Of a stretch of DNA of 64,000 nt, positions 48,655-62,990 are shown in pieces. The first letter of the stretch is position 1. Every line of letters starts with the position of its first letter. Below the pieces are notes generated by a model. That model did not search any database and was not told the origin of the DNA. It saw only the letters and a program-made list of their open reading frames with translations. The translations under genes were made by a program, and so were the position numbers. The stretch is from Cacajao melanocephalus (lineage: Eukaryota > Chordata > Mammalia > Primates > Pitheciidae): positions 1 to 64,000 of the forward strand of contig CAUYLG010033142.1 of the NCBI GenBank assembly GCA_963573385.1, given 5' to 3'.

Positions 48655-48865
48655 TCTTCATTTGCTCATTCAAACCTTTATTATGTACCTGCTGTGTGCC
48701 AGGCATTGTACTAGGGAATAGAAATAGAACAATAAAATTCCTATCACAAAATGAACAAGACATTTATACTTACTGCTTTTAAGAGGTTCATAATATGTAG
48801 AAAACAAATTAATTAACAACAAAAATACAATGTGAGAAATATAACAGTGTGCTCTCCCTTCCCTC
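48655..48865 (-). mobile_element. L2 LINE 3' end
   Basis: Reverse L2 tail: ttgctcattcaaacctttat, gctgtgtgccaggcattgta ctaggg, then aattaattaacaacaaaaat. Confidence 0.75.
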
Positions 48866-49657
48866 CCATTACAAAGGATGAACTGACTAAGCTCCTATCC
48901 AAGGCTAAGCCCTTCACATTTAATCTCCTCTTGCCTTTTCAAAGACATAATTCTCCAAATTCCCCCCTTTATCTCCCACATCACCAATCTGTGCTCTCTT
49001 GATCACAGTTCCTACAGCTATGGTTTCCATACATGCTTTTTGAAAGCATTTCCTGTATAGCCAGGGTGAACATTTCAGTCAATAGCCAAATCAAAACATA
49101 TCTGAGAATACTTACAACCTGGGACAACAGGTGCAAGTAGGGGGTTTGCCTATGTATACTCCCTTTTTCTGGTCTCCCTTGAACTCACTGCAACAATGCT
49201 TTCTTCCCGCTACTCTACCAGAACCATTCACATAAAGATCACTAATGGCCTCAAGATACCAAATCCAACAGTCAGTTCTCAGTCTTCAACATGCTTCAGC
49301 TGTCAACAGCATTTGTATAGTTGATCAATCACTTCCTGTCCTTAAAGCATTTTATTTGCTTCTCTTACTTTTTTATTGGTCTCACTGGCCACTCCTCAGA
49401 CTCCTGCCAGGTTCCTCCTACTACTCAACTTAATCACTTCTTAATGTTGGAAGGCTCCCAGGTTTCAATAGATAGATCTCTTCACTTTTCTGATTCACTC
49501 AGTTTCTTGGTAATAACATCTAGTCTCATAGTCATAAATATCATTTAGATGCCAAAAGTTTATCCAGTTTTTTCAGACTTCCAGACTCATTAATTCAACG
49601 ATCCACCTGACATTTCTACTTGGCGATCTAACAAGTATCTCAAACCAAACTCCTGAT

Positions 49658-49659
<2 letters not shown>

Positions 49660-49701
<42 letters not shown>
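49660..49701. repeat. (CA)n microsatellite
   Basis: About 21 uninterrupted CA units within the L2 copy. Likely polymorphic. Confidence 0.98.
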
Positions 49702-49703
<2 letters not shown>

Positions 49704-50495
49704 CACCTTCTCCTTCTAAAATCTTTCTCACCTGGTTAACGGTAATCCCATCCTTCTATCCAGCTGTCCATGCCCAACACCTTGTTGGGCGTCATCCTTG
49801 TTTTCCCTCTTTCTCTCACACTCCATATGCAGTTGATTAGCATATCCTACTGGCTCTACCTTTAAAAATACATCCAGAAGCCAACCACTTCTCACAACCT
49901 CACTACTACCACCCTGGTCCAAGCCTCCTCCTTCTCTTGCCTGAATGACTGCTTTACTTTTCCTACAGATGCCTCGTCCCTTGCTCCCTTCAAGGTGTTA
50001 TATATACAGAAATGAAAACTATCTTGTTAAAATGAGCATCAAATCATATACTCTTCTGCTTTTACTCCTTCAGTGGCTTCTTCCCTCACAGTAGAAACCC
50101 AGGTTTTTACAAGGGCCCAAAATGTCTTATAGAAATCTAGTCCCTTTTAATTCTCTGGATTCATATTCTAGCACTTTGCTCCACACTAACTTCAATCCAC
50201 TCATAGCACTAGCTTCCTTGTCACTCCTCAAACATACCAGAGAGATTTTTGATCAAGAATTTTGAGTTTGCCCCTAGATAGCCCCATAGCTAGATCCTCC
50301 ATCTTCTTTAGATACTTGTCCAAATCCCAAACTTTCTGAAAATCATCCTTCCCTCTGACCCCAGGACCCTCTATCTCCTTTTCTGGACTTACTGTTTCCT
50401 GAAGCACTTATCACCATTTAGCAAAATACATGTTTTATTTATTCATTTTGTTTCTTGCTACCATTTTTCCAGGATTTACATTGCATGAGGGCAAA

Positions 50496-50554
50496 GATTT
50501 TTATCTATCAGATCTTTATCTATTAGATTTTATCTATTAGATTTTTATCTATTA
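50496..50554. repeat. Four-copy 14-15-bp minisatellite
   Basis: Units 50496-50510, 50511-50525, 50526-50539 and 50540-50554, each close to gatttttatctatta. They expand a single gatttttgtct-type site of the L2 3' end. Confidence 0.92.
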
Positions 50555-50689
50555 GCCACATGAAAGACCCGGTTTTGTGAGTCGAAATATTTTGTTCATT
50601 TAGCCTCTCAAATGCGTAGTACATATACCTTTGATGAATAAATGAACAAATGAGTGAATCTCATAGGTACATATAGGTCCTAAGGAAGT

Positions 50690-51680
<991 letters not shown>

Positions 51681-53179
51681 ATGTCCTTTAGTTATTACCA
51701 AGTAAAGCCAATTGCAGTTGCATTTTTACTTAAAAACAATCATTTACCTTATCTGTACTACAGTATCTCACTCCAGTGACCTGCTGAAACACATGAGACC
51801 CAGTTGAATAAGTGGGAGGTAAGTCCAAAATATTTTGCAAACTGAATAATTCCTCTATGGTTAATCAAGTGAATTTTTTACGATAATTCACTTTATACTG
51901 TGAAAAAAATCACAGTTGTTTTCTTCTTTTAGAGTAACTAGGTCCTACTTAATTATAACATAGAGAGTAAATCTTCATAAACATAGTTATTACTCAAAAG
52001 CAATAAAATATAATTTTACTATACCTGCTTATTTGCAGCATTTCCTGACATTCCATGATAAGAGCCCAGCTCTGAAACTGTAAATTGCTTACTAGGCTTT
52101 ATCTCTTCCTCTGCATAGCTCCTTCCAACAACCAATATGAAACAAACTCCCTCAACATTTAGTCCAGTGGACAGGACATTACACTAGGAAATGGCATGCA
52201 GGGACTGGAGGGTCGACGTTCTCACTAACTACTGTCTAGTTGTGAGAGTCATTAACTTCTCTGGGTCTCAGCTCAAAGTTCCCTTCAGGGGCTATAGTTT
52301 ATCGTTATCTATTTATCATATTATGTCTGAGAGATTGGTGTGTCATAGAAATATGCCAAAATTCTTCTCATTTAGTCTGCACTTATTCTGAATGAAAAAA
52401 ATGCAAAGTTTTTTTTTCTTCACGTAGTGTTACTCCTTTACATTTTTTATTTCCCTTGAAAACACAAACCAACTGCTCAGCTACCTTTCTCTATCTTTTA
52501 CTCCTGAATATTCTTTGTTTTCCTGACTGGCCATGAACTTGGTACTGATAAATCAGAAATCACTGTAATAACCAATATGAAACAGAAGCTGGCTGTGGAA
52601 AAATATTCTTATGGTGCCACCCTGGTGGCAATACACCATAGTGATGAGCTAAGGTGGAGTGGATGACTACGAATTTTTGATCCTTTAGAACAAAATGAGA
52701 GCTCCTATTGGTGTTTCCAGGGGACCTAGAGGCCTTTACTCTGCAATTTCATGGACTCGCTATAAATATGTTTACGTCATCTTGCTACAGAATTTTAAGT
52801 ATTTTTATCATTGAAAGGAAAAACAGACTAAAGGCAGATATCTTCAATCCCTTTAGTCATCTCACTTTCCCACAAGTCAAAGATGGCAATAAAGTTTCAG
52901 CTATCCTGACAGTGTGGGTGGCTGCTTAGAGGACATGTTGGGAAGAATCTTGAGACCACATCCGACTTGGCAGAAAAAAGTGCCACAATCCGTGGAATGC
53001 CAGCTGTGTACACAAGGGTAGGAAACAGAGCGCTGGTGCCAGATATTCAACACTATGAGGGTAGAACATTCTTGGGGAAGGTGTCAAAATGGAAGAGAAC
53101 TTCAGATAGATTTAAATTAATTATGTCTCATAGCTGTGCAATTTAGAAAAAGAACATCAAAGACTGTTAAAGGATTTCA
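51681..53179. other. Mostly unassigned sequence with one MIR
   Basis: Contains the MIR listed at 52190-52330. The rest shows no recognised repeat. I looked for upstream TRHDE exons on the minus strand here and found none. Confidence 0.4.
52190..52330 (+). mobile_element. MIR SINE fragment
   Basis: The text tcactaactactgtctagtt gtgagagtcattaacttctc tgggtctcag is the MIR middle segment. Confidence 0.7.
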
Positions 53180-53410
53180 TCGGTGAGACATTTATTTGTT
53201 CAGTTAATAGATAATAAGGGTCTATTAAGGGTCAGGTCACTATTCACATGCTGAATGTCCAAAGGTAAGCAAAAGACAAAAGCTCCCTTCTTTCAAGAAG
53301 CTTGTAGTCCACTGGGGGAGACACAATAACATGGTCCTATAATTTAGAATAACAAAGTGGACCTAATTTACATGAGCTCTTCAGAAAAGTTCTCTCTAAA
53401 GAGACGTTAG
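53180..53410 (-). mobile_element. L2 LINE 3' end
   Basis: Reverse L2: gagacatttatttgttcagt, then aagctcccttctttcaagaa gcttgtagtcc, then gggggagacacaataacatg. Confidence 0.72.
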
Positions 53411-55284
53411 CTGTGTGGAACAAGGTCAGAGTCCCATGAAAGTAAAGATAAGCAATTATTCAAATTCTTACATATAAAGTTCTACCTTTCATTGTACCAA
53501 AATTTTTGAAAGAAAGGTAAAAATACATATATAATTGCAATATAATGCAAAAAATATAAGAAGACATATTCAGTTGTCAGAAATATTATGAAATCTTCTA
53601 CTAAATAAATTTAGGGACTATCTTCTAATAACTTAATGTACCTTGCAGACTTTTTAAGTTTATCATCATAAACTACCTGGAGTTAGCCATAAATTCTGAT
53701 TTTGTTAAGAATTTGAAGAGATTTTCTAGTCATTGATTCTCTTTCAAGGGAATGAAACTAAATATCTCTGTCTAAAGCCTTTCTTCTAGACTGTATTAAT
53801 TATTTGTTGTTTAAAAATGAATCGTGGTAGTTGATATATAATTATGCGAAGCAGTGTATAGTTACACCACACATTCAAGAAAAAGAAAAAAGCATTTACA
53901 ACAGTAGTTCACCTGTTAAAGACTTAAATAACATTTTCCCTAGTTTAACATTTGAAATTTGGTACTTTAAGCTAAATAAACCTTTGACTTGCCAGAGTTA
54001 TTCTCTAAGAAAATTTTACCCTGCAAGAGTACATTAGAAATTTTGGAAGACATAGTAATTATTTTACAGCTTTAAAATACCACTATAACAATAAATTTAC
54101 TTTTCCTTTTGCCTAACAGAAAAACTAGTCCCTTTCTTAAATAATTCCAAAACTACAATGCACTGAATTGCAGCCAGTAAAGCTGAATTAATTCACTTAT
54201 ATGAGTATAATTTGATTTGGGGGTTCATCCTACAAATCTGGAAAACAGAACAAGCCAGGGAAAAAGGAGCAGGTTGATACAAAGAGGAAAGGATGTTGTA
54301 AACAAGAAACTAAAAGCCCAGGAGTATCAGTCTTATTTATATTCAGAAGATAACTTTTTTTTTTCTAAGCAAAAAGGAAATAAATACACACGAAAGTCTA
54401 ACAGAAATAGAGAACTCACGCCAAGATTCACATTCAGGAGCCAATAAACATAAAGAAGAGGCTGAAAGGAGGAAGGGGAAGGCACTGGCCCCGCAGTAGC
54501 ATGTAGCAGAGGCCTCGACTTCTCTTATGAAGACCAGACATGTAGGTTTGAGGAGTTGAGAGCCACTGCAGTGTTGAGGAGTTGAGGCAGACTGGCATGA
54601 ATGAAAATGACAAGGGAGATTATTTAGGCAACAGAACTTAAGAGGCATTGAGACAAGAAGTCCAGTGAGTAGAAAAGCATAATATTACAGGTGAAGAATT
54701 TGTTCTGTGGTTTTTATAGCAAGAACAGCCAGTAATAGGCACTCTCCATCACCATAGTCGAAGAACTCATTCTGAGAAGGAGGAGAATGTACAATTGGTG
54801 ATGGATGGGGAATACAATCTCGGTGCTAAGAGTGAGGTACATGATGATATGAAAACCACAACTACCTCAAAACCTATCGGTCTAACACAAACACATTGCA
54901 GACAGAAATATTGGAGCCTCTTGGTGAATCTCACCAAGAATCTGCACCACAGATACATATAATAGGTATTTTAAGAACAATCATTTAGACTTCTTTACTG
55001 AGGTTAAAAATCAGCCTTATACTAAATTTCGCACCACAGCAAACACTGTTATAAGGCAAATCCAGAGTATTGTCATTAATCAAGTTGCTCTAATGGCCTA
55101 TCCCTGCTTGTACTTCCCCCTTCCCTCTTCATAGAATTTTGCAAAAATTCATAGGAAAAACACTAAGAATTCTGAAACAGGTTTGCTACATACTATGTGG
55201 TTCTTTTTGGGCCCTGCGGCCCTTATTTTATAGATTTGTAGGCTCCTTATATGTAAAGTGTGTTTGGCTCATCTTTCTACAGGA
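53411..55284. other. Unassigned intronic sequence
   Basis: About 1.9 kb with no recognised repeat or exon. 54460-54660 has a small near-duplication of gaggagttgag (54549-54559 and 54575-54585). Confidence 0.4.
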
Positions 55285-55395
55285 CTTTAAGTATCTTAAG
55301 CACTGAGTCTGTCTTTTCTTTTCACTCCTTACTATGTCTAATGCAATGCCTTGCACCCAAGAGGGATTGACAACATGTTTCTGACTCCCATAAAA
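55285..55395 (+). mobile_element. L2 LINE 3' fragment
   Basis: The text ctttaagtatcttaagcact gagtctgtcttttctttt, then atgtctaatgcaatgccttg cac matches the L2 3' end loosely. Confidence 0.5.
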
Positions 55396-55652
55396 TGGCA
55401 ATAAACGTTGAAGGTCCTTGTCCACTCTAGTTCTGAAATGTTGCTATAATAGATTGATTACATCTTCCAGCTGCATTTTGCTTCAGGCAAGGAAATTAGC
55501 ACTGTGGCAAACTGTACAGTCTCTTCTTGTAAATCACTTCACATTTACTTACTAAGCTGTGGAATTCACAAGTTTAAGTTACTTACAGGGACTTCTAGGG
55601 AAGGGCAGGATTTTGCTATATTCACACTGATATTGTCACATTTTTCTAAATA

Positions 55653-56134
55653 TGTGGTAGGCTAAGTGATGGCCCTCAAAGATAGCTACATCTTAATATT
55701 ACCTTCTACAGCAAAAGGGACTTTGCAGGTGTGATTAAATTAAGAGATTACTGGATTATTGGAGATTATCCTGGATTATCCAAGTAGGTCCTAAGTGTAA
55801 TCACAAATGTCATTATAAGAGGGAGGCAGAAAGACTTTGGACCACAGAAGAGGAGAAGGCAATAGGATGGCAGAAGCAGAGAGAAATGAGAAGATGCAAA
55901 GATGGAGAAAGGAGCCACAGGCCAGGGAAGGCAACGCATGAAGCATTAGAAGCTGGAAAGACAGGGAACCAGGCCACCCTATAGAGCCTTCACAGGGACC
56001 AGCCCTGCACTGTCCTTGCTTTAGCACCATAAAACTCATTTTGGATTTCTAATCTCCAGAACAGTAAGGTAATAAATTTGTGTTAAGCCACGGAATTGTA
56101 ATAGTTTATTACAGCTACAATAGGAAACTAATAT
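55653..56134 (+). mobile_element. MLT1-like solo LTR (ERVL-MaLR), full length
   Basis: Starts tgtggtaggctaagtgatgg; shows caaaagggactttgcaggtg tgattaaatt, attatcctggattatccaag, tcattataagagggaggcag, ggagccacaggccagggaag, ctaatctccagaacagtaag and taataaatttgtgttaagcc; ends caataggaaactaatata. Confidence 0.8.
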
Positions 56135-56394
56135 ATCTTCTTATCTTCTTGCCAGTTAATTCATTGCTTCATATTAGATTTTCAGCTTCCTGTGGGAGCA
56201 CAGTGTGTGTTCATTTTTTGTGCTCCTCTCTTTATTGTAGGTATAATTCTTTACAGCTTTCAAACTGCTAACTTTGGTACACCTGTATTACTCACCTGTA
56301 TTATTACCAAGCTTGCAATAATTAATGCATGTAGGTGGTACACAGAAAAATGAAATAATTTTAAAAAGTTAAACTCATCTATAGTGCTTTTTCT

Positions 56395-56572
56395 CCAAAT
56401 GTTGTCCCACAATATTTGCATCAGAATCACCAAAGGTCATTGTTTGAAACTCAGATTCCTGGGCCCACTCACACCACAAGTTCTGACTCCTTTCACCCAG
56501 GTGGGACCCTGCATTGAACAAACTCACAGTTGAATCATATATATTCTAAAGTTGAAGAACCACTGGGTTAGA
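56395..56572 (+). mobile_element. MER5A-type hAT-Charlie element
   Basis: Shows atttgcatcagaatcaccaa, gaaactcagattcctgggcc, ctgactcctttcacccagg and the end ttgaagaaccactgggt, consistent with MER5A. Confidence 0.78.
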
Positions 56573-57269
56573 GTTACCTGAAGAAGCTTTTGTACATTTA
56601 GCCCAACAAGCAAACCTCAAAGCTTGAAAGAAACATTTAGTGAAAGCCTAACAGGAAAAAATATGTATCATGTTTTCTTATATCTATTTCAACATCAGAG
56701 TCTTCAATGAAAATACAGTCAACATGGCTGTTATTATTTTTAACTCTAACAACTAATCTTTCTCCTGCACAATAAGCAATAAACAACAGATAAGTCAGAT
56801 CCAATGTTTGGGAATCAGAAAAAGTTGTTTAATTCTGTCACAGCCCAGAGATAAAAACAGTAGCATTTAATCCCTCTGAAATAGAGTATCTCTTTTGTAG
56901 TAAACTGAACTGCACTTTCTGGTTGTTGGTTTGTTTGTTTTTAAAGCAAGAGAATAAAAGAATTTCCTTATTAAGCTATCTATTTTACGCCTGATCAAAC
57001 TTCTTCAGCAAGACTGACAGCCAAGTTCATCTATTTGTAAATACAGGGGCTGAATGCTGAGTTGAATTCAGTATCAATTTAGTTTGGCCCGTCTGTCCTT
57101 TCATTCCTTCATTTCCAGCTGCCTGCTGACCTCACTTTGACATATGCCATCTTCCTCTCTAAATCAACACCATGCAGTTCAAGCACAGCATTCTGCCTTC
57201 ACCGATTATCTCTCCTGTATCTTTTAATGATCCAGGCATCCCTCTGTCCTCCAGGGTAAGAAGCTCCAG
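56573..57269. other. Unassigned intronic sequence
   Basis: About 700 bp; no repeat or exon recognised. Confidence 0.4.
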
Positions 57270-57610
57270 ATTCATTTGTTGTTCATTCATTTTATAAATA
57301 TTTATTAAGAGGCTACCCTCTCCCAGAACTTCTCCTAGGTGCTGAGGACATAGAGTGAACCAAACAAGTAGAAATCCTACTGTGGAAAGCTTACATTCTC
57401 ATAGGAAAGAGAGGTAATAGCCAGATAAATACAATTTATAGAATGTTAAACAATAAGTTTTCAATATAAAAATAAAGCAGATTAGGGGATTAAGAAATGT
57501 CCAATGTCAAAGAAAGCATCACTCAGAAGGTATTTGAGGAAAAGTACAAAGTGAGGGTGTGAGTAACACTGACATAGGTTTCTGAGGGGAATGAGTTCCA
57601 AGAACAGCCA
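57270..57610 (-). mobile_element. L2 LINE 3' end
   Basis: Reverse L2: ttgttgttcattcattttat aaatatttattaag, ctcctaggtgctgaggacat agagtgaacc, gaaagcttacattctcatag, then aaggtatttgaggaaaag. Confidence 0.78.
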
Positions 57611-58114
57611 CTTATCCATGTCCTTAAAATATTTACTGTATCAGTTCTCATACCTCTTCATTCAACTCCTTCATTAAATAAATTATAAAACACCTACTCA
57701 TATAGAAAAGTACAAAGAATAATATAACATTACTCTTACACCTCAAACAGATTTAATGTTGATATTTTTCCACATATGCTTCGGATATTTTTTATCTTTT
57801 ACACTTTATTGTGTCTTTCCAACAAATCTATCAAATATTACTATTGGCATTTATAGATAATGCATGTCAGAGCACAAAATCTGATCTCTTATTCAGTTTG
57901 ACACATAAATTTTGTTAAAATGTCTGAATTTTCACCTCCAAAGCATATAGTTTTAACAAAACACATGAAAAAAATTCAATGGGATTTTTTAACATAGTAA
58001 AACTGATGTTTTTCTAAAAGGTGTGAAGGACACACCAAAAAAAAGAGCTTTAGAGAGCAATTCCACAGAAGAATTAACAAAGAATTAAAAGAAGAAACAG
58101 ACAGTCACATGCAC

Positions 58115-58415
58115 AAATTATCCTCAGAAAACTAGTGCAAGAACAGAAAACCAAACACTGCACGTTCTCACTTATAAATGGGAGCTGAACAATGAGAACA
58201 TATGGACACAGGAAGGGAACAACACACACTGGGGCTTGTGGCGGGGGCGGGGGGAGGGAGAGCATCAGGATAAATAGCTAATGCATGCAGGGTTTAATAC
58301 CTAGGTGATGGGTTGACAGGTGCAGCAAACCACCACCATGGCACACGTTTACCTATGTAAGAAACCTGCACATCCTGCACATGTACCCCAGAACGTTAAA
58401 TTAAATTTTAAAAAA
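58115..58415 (+). mobile_element. Primate-type L1 3' end, strongly 5'-truncated
   Basis: Starts atcctcagaaaactagtgca agaacagaaaacc, then gcacgttctcacttataaat gggagctgaac, a G-rich tract (58241-58260) and cacatgtaccccagaacgtt with a short A-rich tail. Only about 300 bp of the element inserted. It lies inside the minus-strand L1M. Confidence 0.93.
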
Positions 58416-60615
58416 TATGTAAAATATTATAACTACAAAACACTCCTTTCATCTATTCCCATTCCCCCTGCTCTAGAATTACCCATGGCCATGAAGTATC
58501 AGCTTCCACCATCAACTGTACAGTATATTTTCAATGCATTTTATATTTGTCTTTTACTCAGTTTTACTTGCTATTACCCAGTTCTCTTCAAAAGAGTTGT
58601 ACCAATTTACATCTTTCCAGTACAAGCCCTGCTTCCTCACATCCTCACCAAACTTCTATTTTGAAATTTTAATTAAACAATAGGTATGAAATAGTGTTCC
58701 ACTGTTAGCTGTAATTTGCATATTTCTGATAATAGTGAGGTTGGGCATCATTTTATATGTTTATTGGCTCTTAATTTTTTCTCTTCTGCAAACTGTCTTG
58801 TTCTGCAAACTGCCTGTTTTACCTGTCTATTCTACCACTGGGTCATTTATCTTTTTCTTATGATTTGTGGAAATTCTTGTATATCCTGGATGGTAATCAT
58901 CTGCCAATGTGCAATTTGCAAAAATCTTCTCCCAGTCCATGACAGTCTTGTACATTATGGCCTTGATCAAACAGAATTTTTTACTTTGGAGGTAGTCAAA
59001 CATCAAAATGTTCTCTTTAGGGTTTGTACTTTCTGGGTCTTTTCAAAGAAATCATTCATTGCCCTCAAGGTCAAAAGTTTGTTTTCTTCTAAAAGTTTAA
59101 GACTTTTGTTTTTCAAAGTCAGGGCTTCCATTCATGTGGAATGTGCTGTGTGAGTGCTGTGAAATAGGGATCTCATTTTATTTTTTCTGTGTGGATAGTC
59201 AATTGTCTCTGTACTATTTATTGAATGATCTTGCCTTTCCCACTGACTTATAATGCCCTTCTTGCACATATCAAGTTCTTATATATACTGGGCTCTTCAT
59301 AGTTTCCTATTGGCTAGTCAGTCTCTCACTGTGCCAATAGCACATTCTGTAATCACTAAAACTAAGAAATAAATCCCAAAGCCTCATAAGATCAAAACTC
59401 TCTCCTTACTCTTTTTCAAAATGTCGTATTATTTTGTATGAATTTTAGGATAATTTTCCACACTTGTACACAAAATCTTACTGTAAATGTTGCTAGCATT
59501 TCACTGGATTTACATATCGACTTGATACCTTCAAAATATTAGATCTTAGCATTTATCCCCTTGAATAAGATCTCTTGATTATTTCAGTCTTTGACCCATT
59601 TCTAACTTTTACAATTTCCTCTATATAAGCCTTGCACAACTTCTATCAGATTTGCTTTTAGATACCTTATGGTTTGTTGTTACTGTAAATGGGATTTGAA
59701 AAATCATATTTCTATTGTTTCTGATATTAGCTATCTATTGATTTTTCTAAAGTGACTTTGAAACAAGTCAACTTTCTCAATTAATTCAAATAGTTTTTCT
59801 GTATTGTTTTGTATTTGCTTGTCTCAGTCAGGATTTCTAGAACAATGTCAAATCCTGACATGGAAGATGCCACCCTTATCATATTTCTGGCTTTATTTGA
59901 AATGCTTTTACTGTTTCACTATCAACTATAATTCTTGCTTGCAAGATAAGGAAGTTCCCTTCAATCATTGTTTGCCAAGAATTGTATCATGAATAGTTTT
60001 GGATTTTTCTAAGAGTTTCTTCACCTCCATTCAGATATGTTTCTTTTTTTTTCTTGTGATCTGAACTGGTCACAAGGTAGTGAATTATAGTAATAAGTTT
60101 TCTAGCGTCAAACTGTTTGCTTTCCTGGGGAGGTGGGAATGGAGTACATGTACTTAGTCATGTTAAGAAGCTCTCTTCTTTTGTTTAAGATAAAATTTAA
60201 CTTTTCCTAAAGCGTTGGTGAAACATACCTAAACATGCCTATAAAACTGTAAGACCTTGGTGGCTCTTTTTTGTAGAGGAGATGGTAGGTAGAGTTTTGA
60301 CAACTGATTCAGTATCTTTAAGGTTCTTGATTACTTACAATTCTTTAAAATTATGCATTTCTACTAAGTTTTATAAGCATGAGTATGAAATTCTTCATAA
60401 TACCGTCTATTTCTAAAAGCTCTCCCTTATCTATAATTACATTCAATTCTAACGATAGTTGTATCTTTTCTCTTATTGCATTAAGATTGTCAGAGGTAGG
60501 TCTTGTCTTTTCAAATAACTCTTTCGGCTCAGCTGAGCCTTTCTAGTATTCCTTTAGCTTTTATTTCATTAATATCTAATCTTATCTCAATTATTTTCTC
60601 TTTTATTTCACTGTG

Positions 60616-61043
60616 CAGTTGATCCTTGAACAATGTAGGGGTTAGGGGTGCTGACCACACACAATGAAAAACCCATGTATAACTTTTAATTATCCCAAAA
60701 CTTAACTACTAATAGCCTACTGTCAACCACCTCACTGATAACACAGTTGATTTCCACTAATGTTGTATGTCCGGTGTATTCTATAATGTATTCTTACAAT
60801 AAAGCAAGGTAGACAAAAGAAAATGTTATTAATAAAATCATAAAGAATAGAAAATATATTTACTATTTATTTAGTGGAAGTGGATCATCATAAAGGTCTT
60901 TCATACTCACTGTCTTCCTGCTGAGTAAACTGAGGAGAAGAAAGAGGAGGGGTGGATTTGCTGTCTCAGGGGTGGGAGAGGCAGAAGAAAATTCATGTAT
61001 AAGGGAAGCTGTGCAGTTCAAACCCATATTCAAGAGTCAAATG
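60616..61043 (-). mobile_element. Non-autonomous Tigger-type transposon (MER44-like)
   Basis: Ends cagttgatccttgaacaatg and tattcaagagtcaaatg. Inside, on this strand: tactaatagcctactgtcaa, tggaagtggatcatcataaa and ggtctttcatac. A TA follows the right end, and tg sits at the left, as expected for a decayed TA target duplication. L1M ORF2 text continues on both sides. Confidence 0.85.
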
Positions 61044-61355
61044 TATTCTGCTATTTCCCTAAACTTTTCAATAAAGTGATCACCTGATAATTTTAAATCA
61101 TTCATGTTTTAACAAAGACCTTTCACACTATATACATCCCTCCTAAGTACTGCTTTAGTTGCATTTCACAAAATTTAATCCACAGTGTTCTTATTTTTCA
61201 TTAATTTTTAAATATTTCATAACTTTCCATTTGGTTCATAAATTATTTAGAAGTTTTTTTAACTTTCTAATGTAATTTTTCAGTTATCTTTTTATTATTG
61301 AGATCTAACTTTATTACCTAAAGCATGGTCTCTTTGATACTGATTCTTGGTATTT

Positions 61356-62244
<889 letters not shown>

Positions 62245-62294
62245 TGGTGTTTCTTAAGTACTTTTTTGCGGACTAGTATTTGGTGAATTTTGTA

Positions 62295-62450
62295 AATAAT
62301 AGGTATTGCTTAGGATTGCCTTGGCTACTCAGTCTCCTATTCTGGTTCCGTATGAGTTTTAAAATAATATTTTCTAGTTCTGTGAAGAATGTTGTTGGTA
62401 GTTTGATAGGAATAGAATTGTATCTGTAAATTGCTTTGGGTTCTTTCTGG
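62295..62450 (-). mobile_element. L1 ORF2 fragment
   Basis: The text aggtattgcttaggattgcc ttggctactcag, tatgagttttaaaataatat, ttctgtgaagaatgttgttg and aaattgctttgggtt is antisense L1 ORF2 (thumb region). Confidence 0.85.
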
Positions 62451-62465
62451 TTGCTTCATTTAAAC

Positions 62466-62690
62466 ATGGAAAGTTTTAAGTATACCTAAAAGCAGAGAGA
62501 ACTAAATACAGATTCAACAACTATCAAGAATATGCTTCATCTATTTTACTGAATTGTCTAAAGGAAATCACAGATGTTATGTCATTTTATCCATATTATA
62601 TGCATTTCCAAAAAATAAAGATATTTTCTTATGTAACCACAATGTTATTATCCACCTAACAAAATGATCTCTGGCTGACTGACAGGTTTT
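62466..62690 (-). mobile_element. L1M 3' UTR-like fragment
   Basis: The text aagcagagagaactaaatac agattcaacaactatcaaga and ctaaaggaaatcacagatgt resembles the old L1 3' UTR in antisense. Weak. Confidence 0.45.
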
Positions 62691-62789
62691 CTCTTTGTAT
62701 TTGGTATTTCATAGTTTCACCATGATATTTCCAAATGTGGCTTTGTTTTTACTTAACCTGCACAGGTCATTCTTGCTCTATCCCTCTCC

Positions 62790-62990
62790 CTCACCAAACC
62801 ACCCCAAATCCAATCCATCACCAAGCCCTTTTAATTTGACCTCTTTAACAAATTTTTAATCCATCATTTTTCTCTGCATACACTATCATCCTAGTCAAGT
62901 GACTTCATCTTTCACATAGATTGGTGTAAACCTCATGACCTCTAACATCCATTTCTTCCTGCCTACATCCACTTTTCACAATGTAGCCAG
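62790..62990 (+). mobile_element. L2 LINE fragment
   Basis: The text caaatccaatccatcaccaa g, then cacaatgtagccagatt, corresponds to L2 ORF2 text. The L1 poly-T begins at its right edge. Confidence 0.55.

Larger units (their letters stand above)
48870..50650 (+). mobile_element. Long L2 LINE copy
   Basis: L2 ORF2-to-3'-end order: agatcactaatggcctcaag (49227), cacctgacatttctacttgg (49605), gggcgtcatccttgttttcc (49787), gcatatcctactggctctac, caacctcactactaccaccc tgg (49897), ctccttcagtggcttcttcc (50067), ctagcttccttgtcactcct, gaagcacttatcaccattta (50401) and gcatgagggcaaagattttt. The protein frame is broken in many places. The left edge is approximate. Confidence 0.85.
57690..61355 (-). mobile_element. 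Long old L1M element, interrupted twice
   Basis: The reverse complement follows L1M 3' UTR (57690-57830, weak) and ORF2. Landmarks: acatcctcaccaaacttcta (58637), gttgggcatcattttatatg (58740), ctgggtcttttcaaagaaat, tgctagcatttcactggatt (59490), ccttcaatcattgtttgcca (59958) and agtactgctttagttgcatt tcacaa (61146). A primate-type L1 end (58115-58415) and a Tigger element (60616-61043) are inserted. It is not coding. Confidence 0.82.

Noticed and set aside
58716..59153. 145-codon open frame on the plus strand
   Set aside because: It is antisense to the minus-strand L1M ORF2 remnant.
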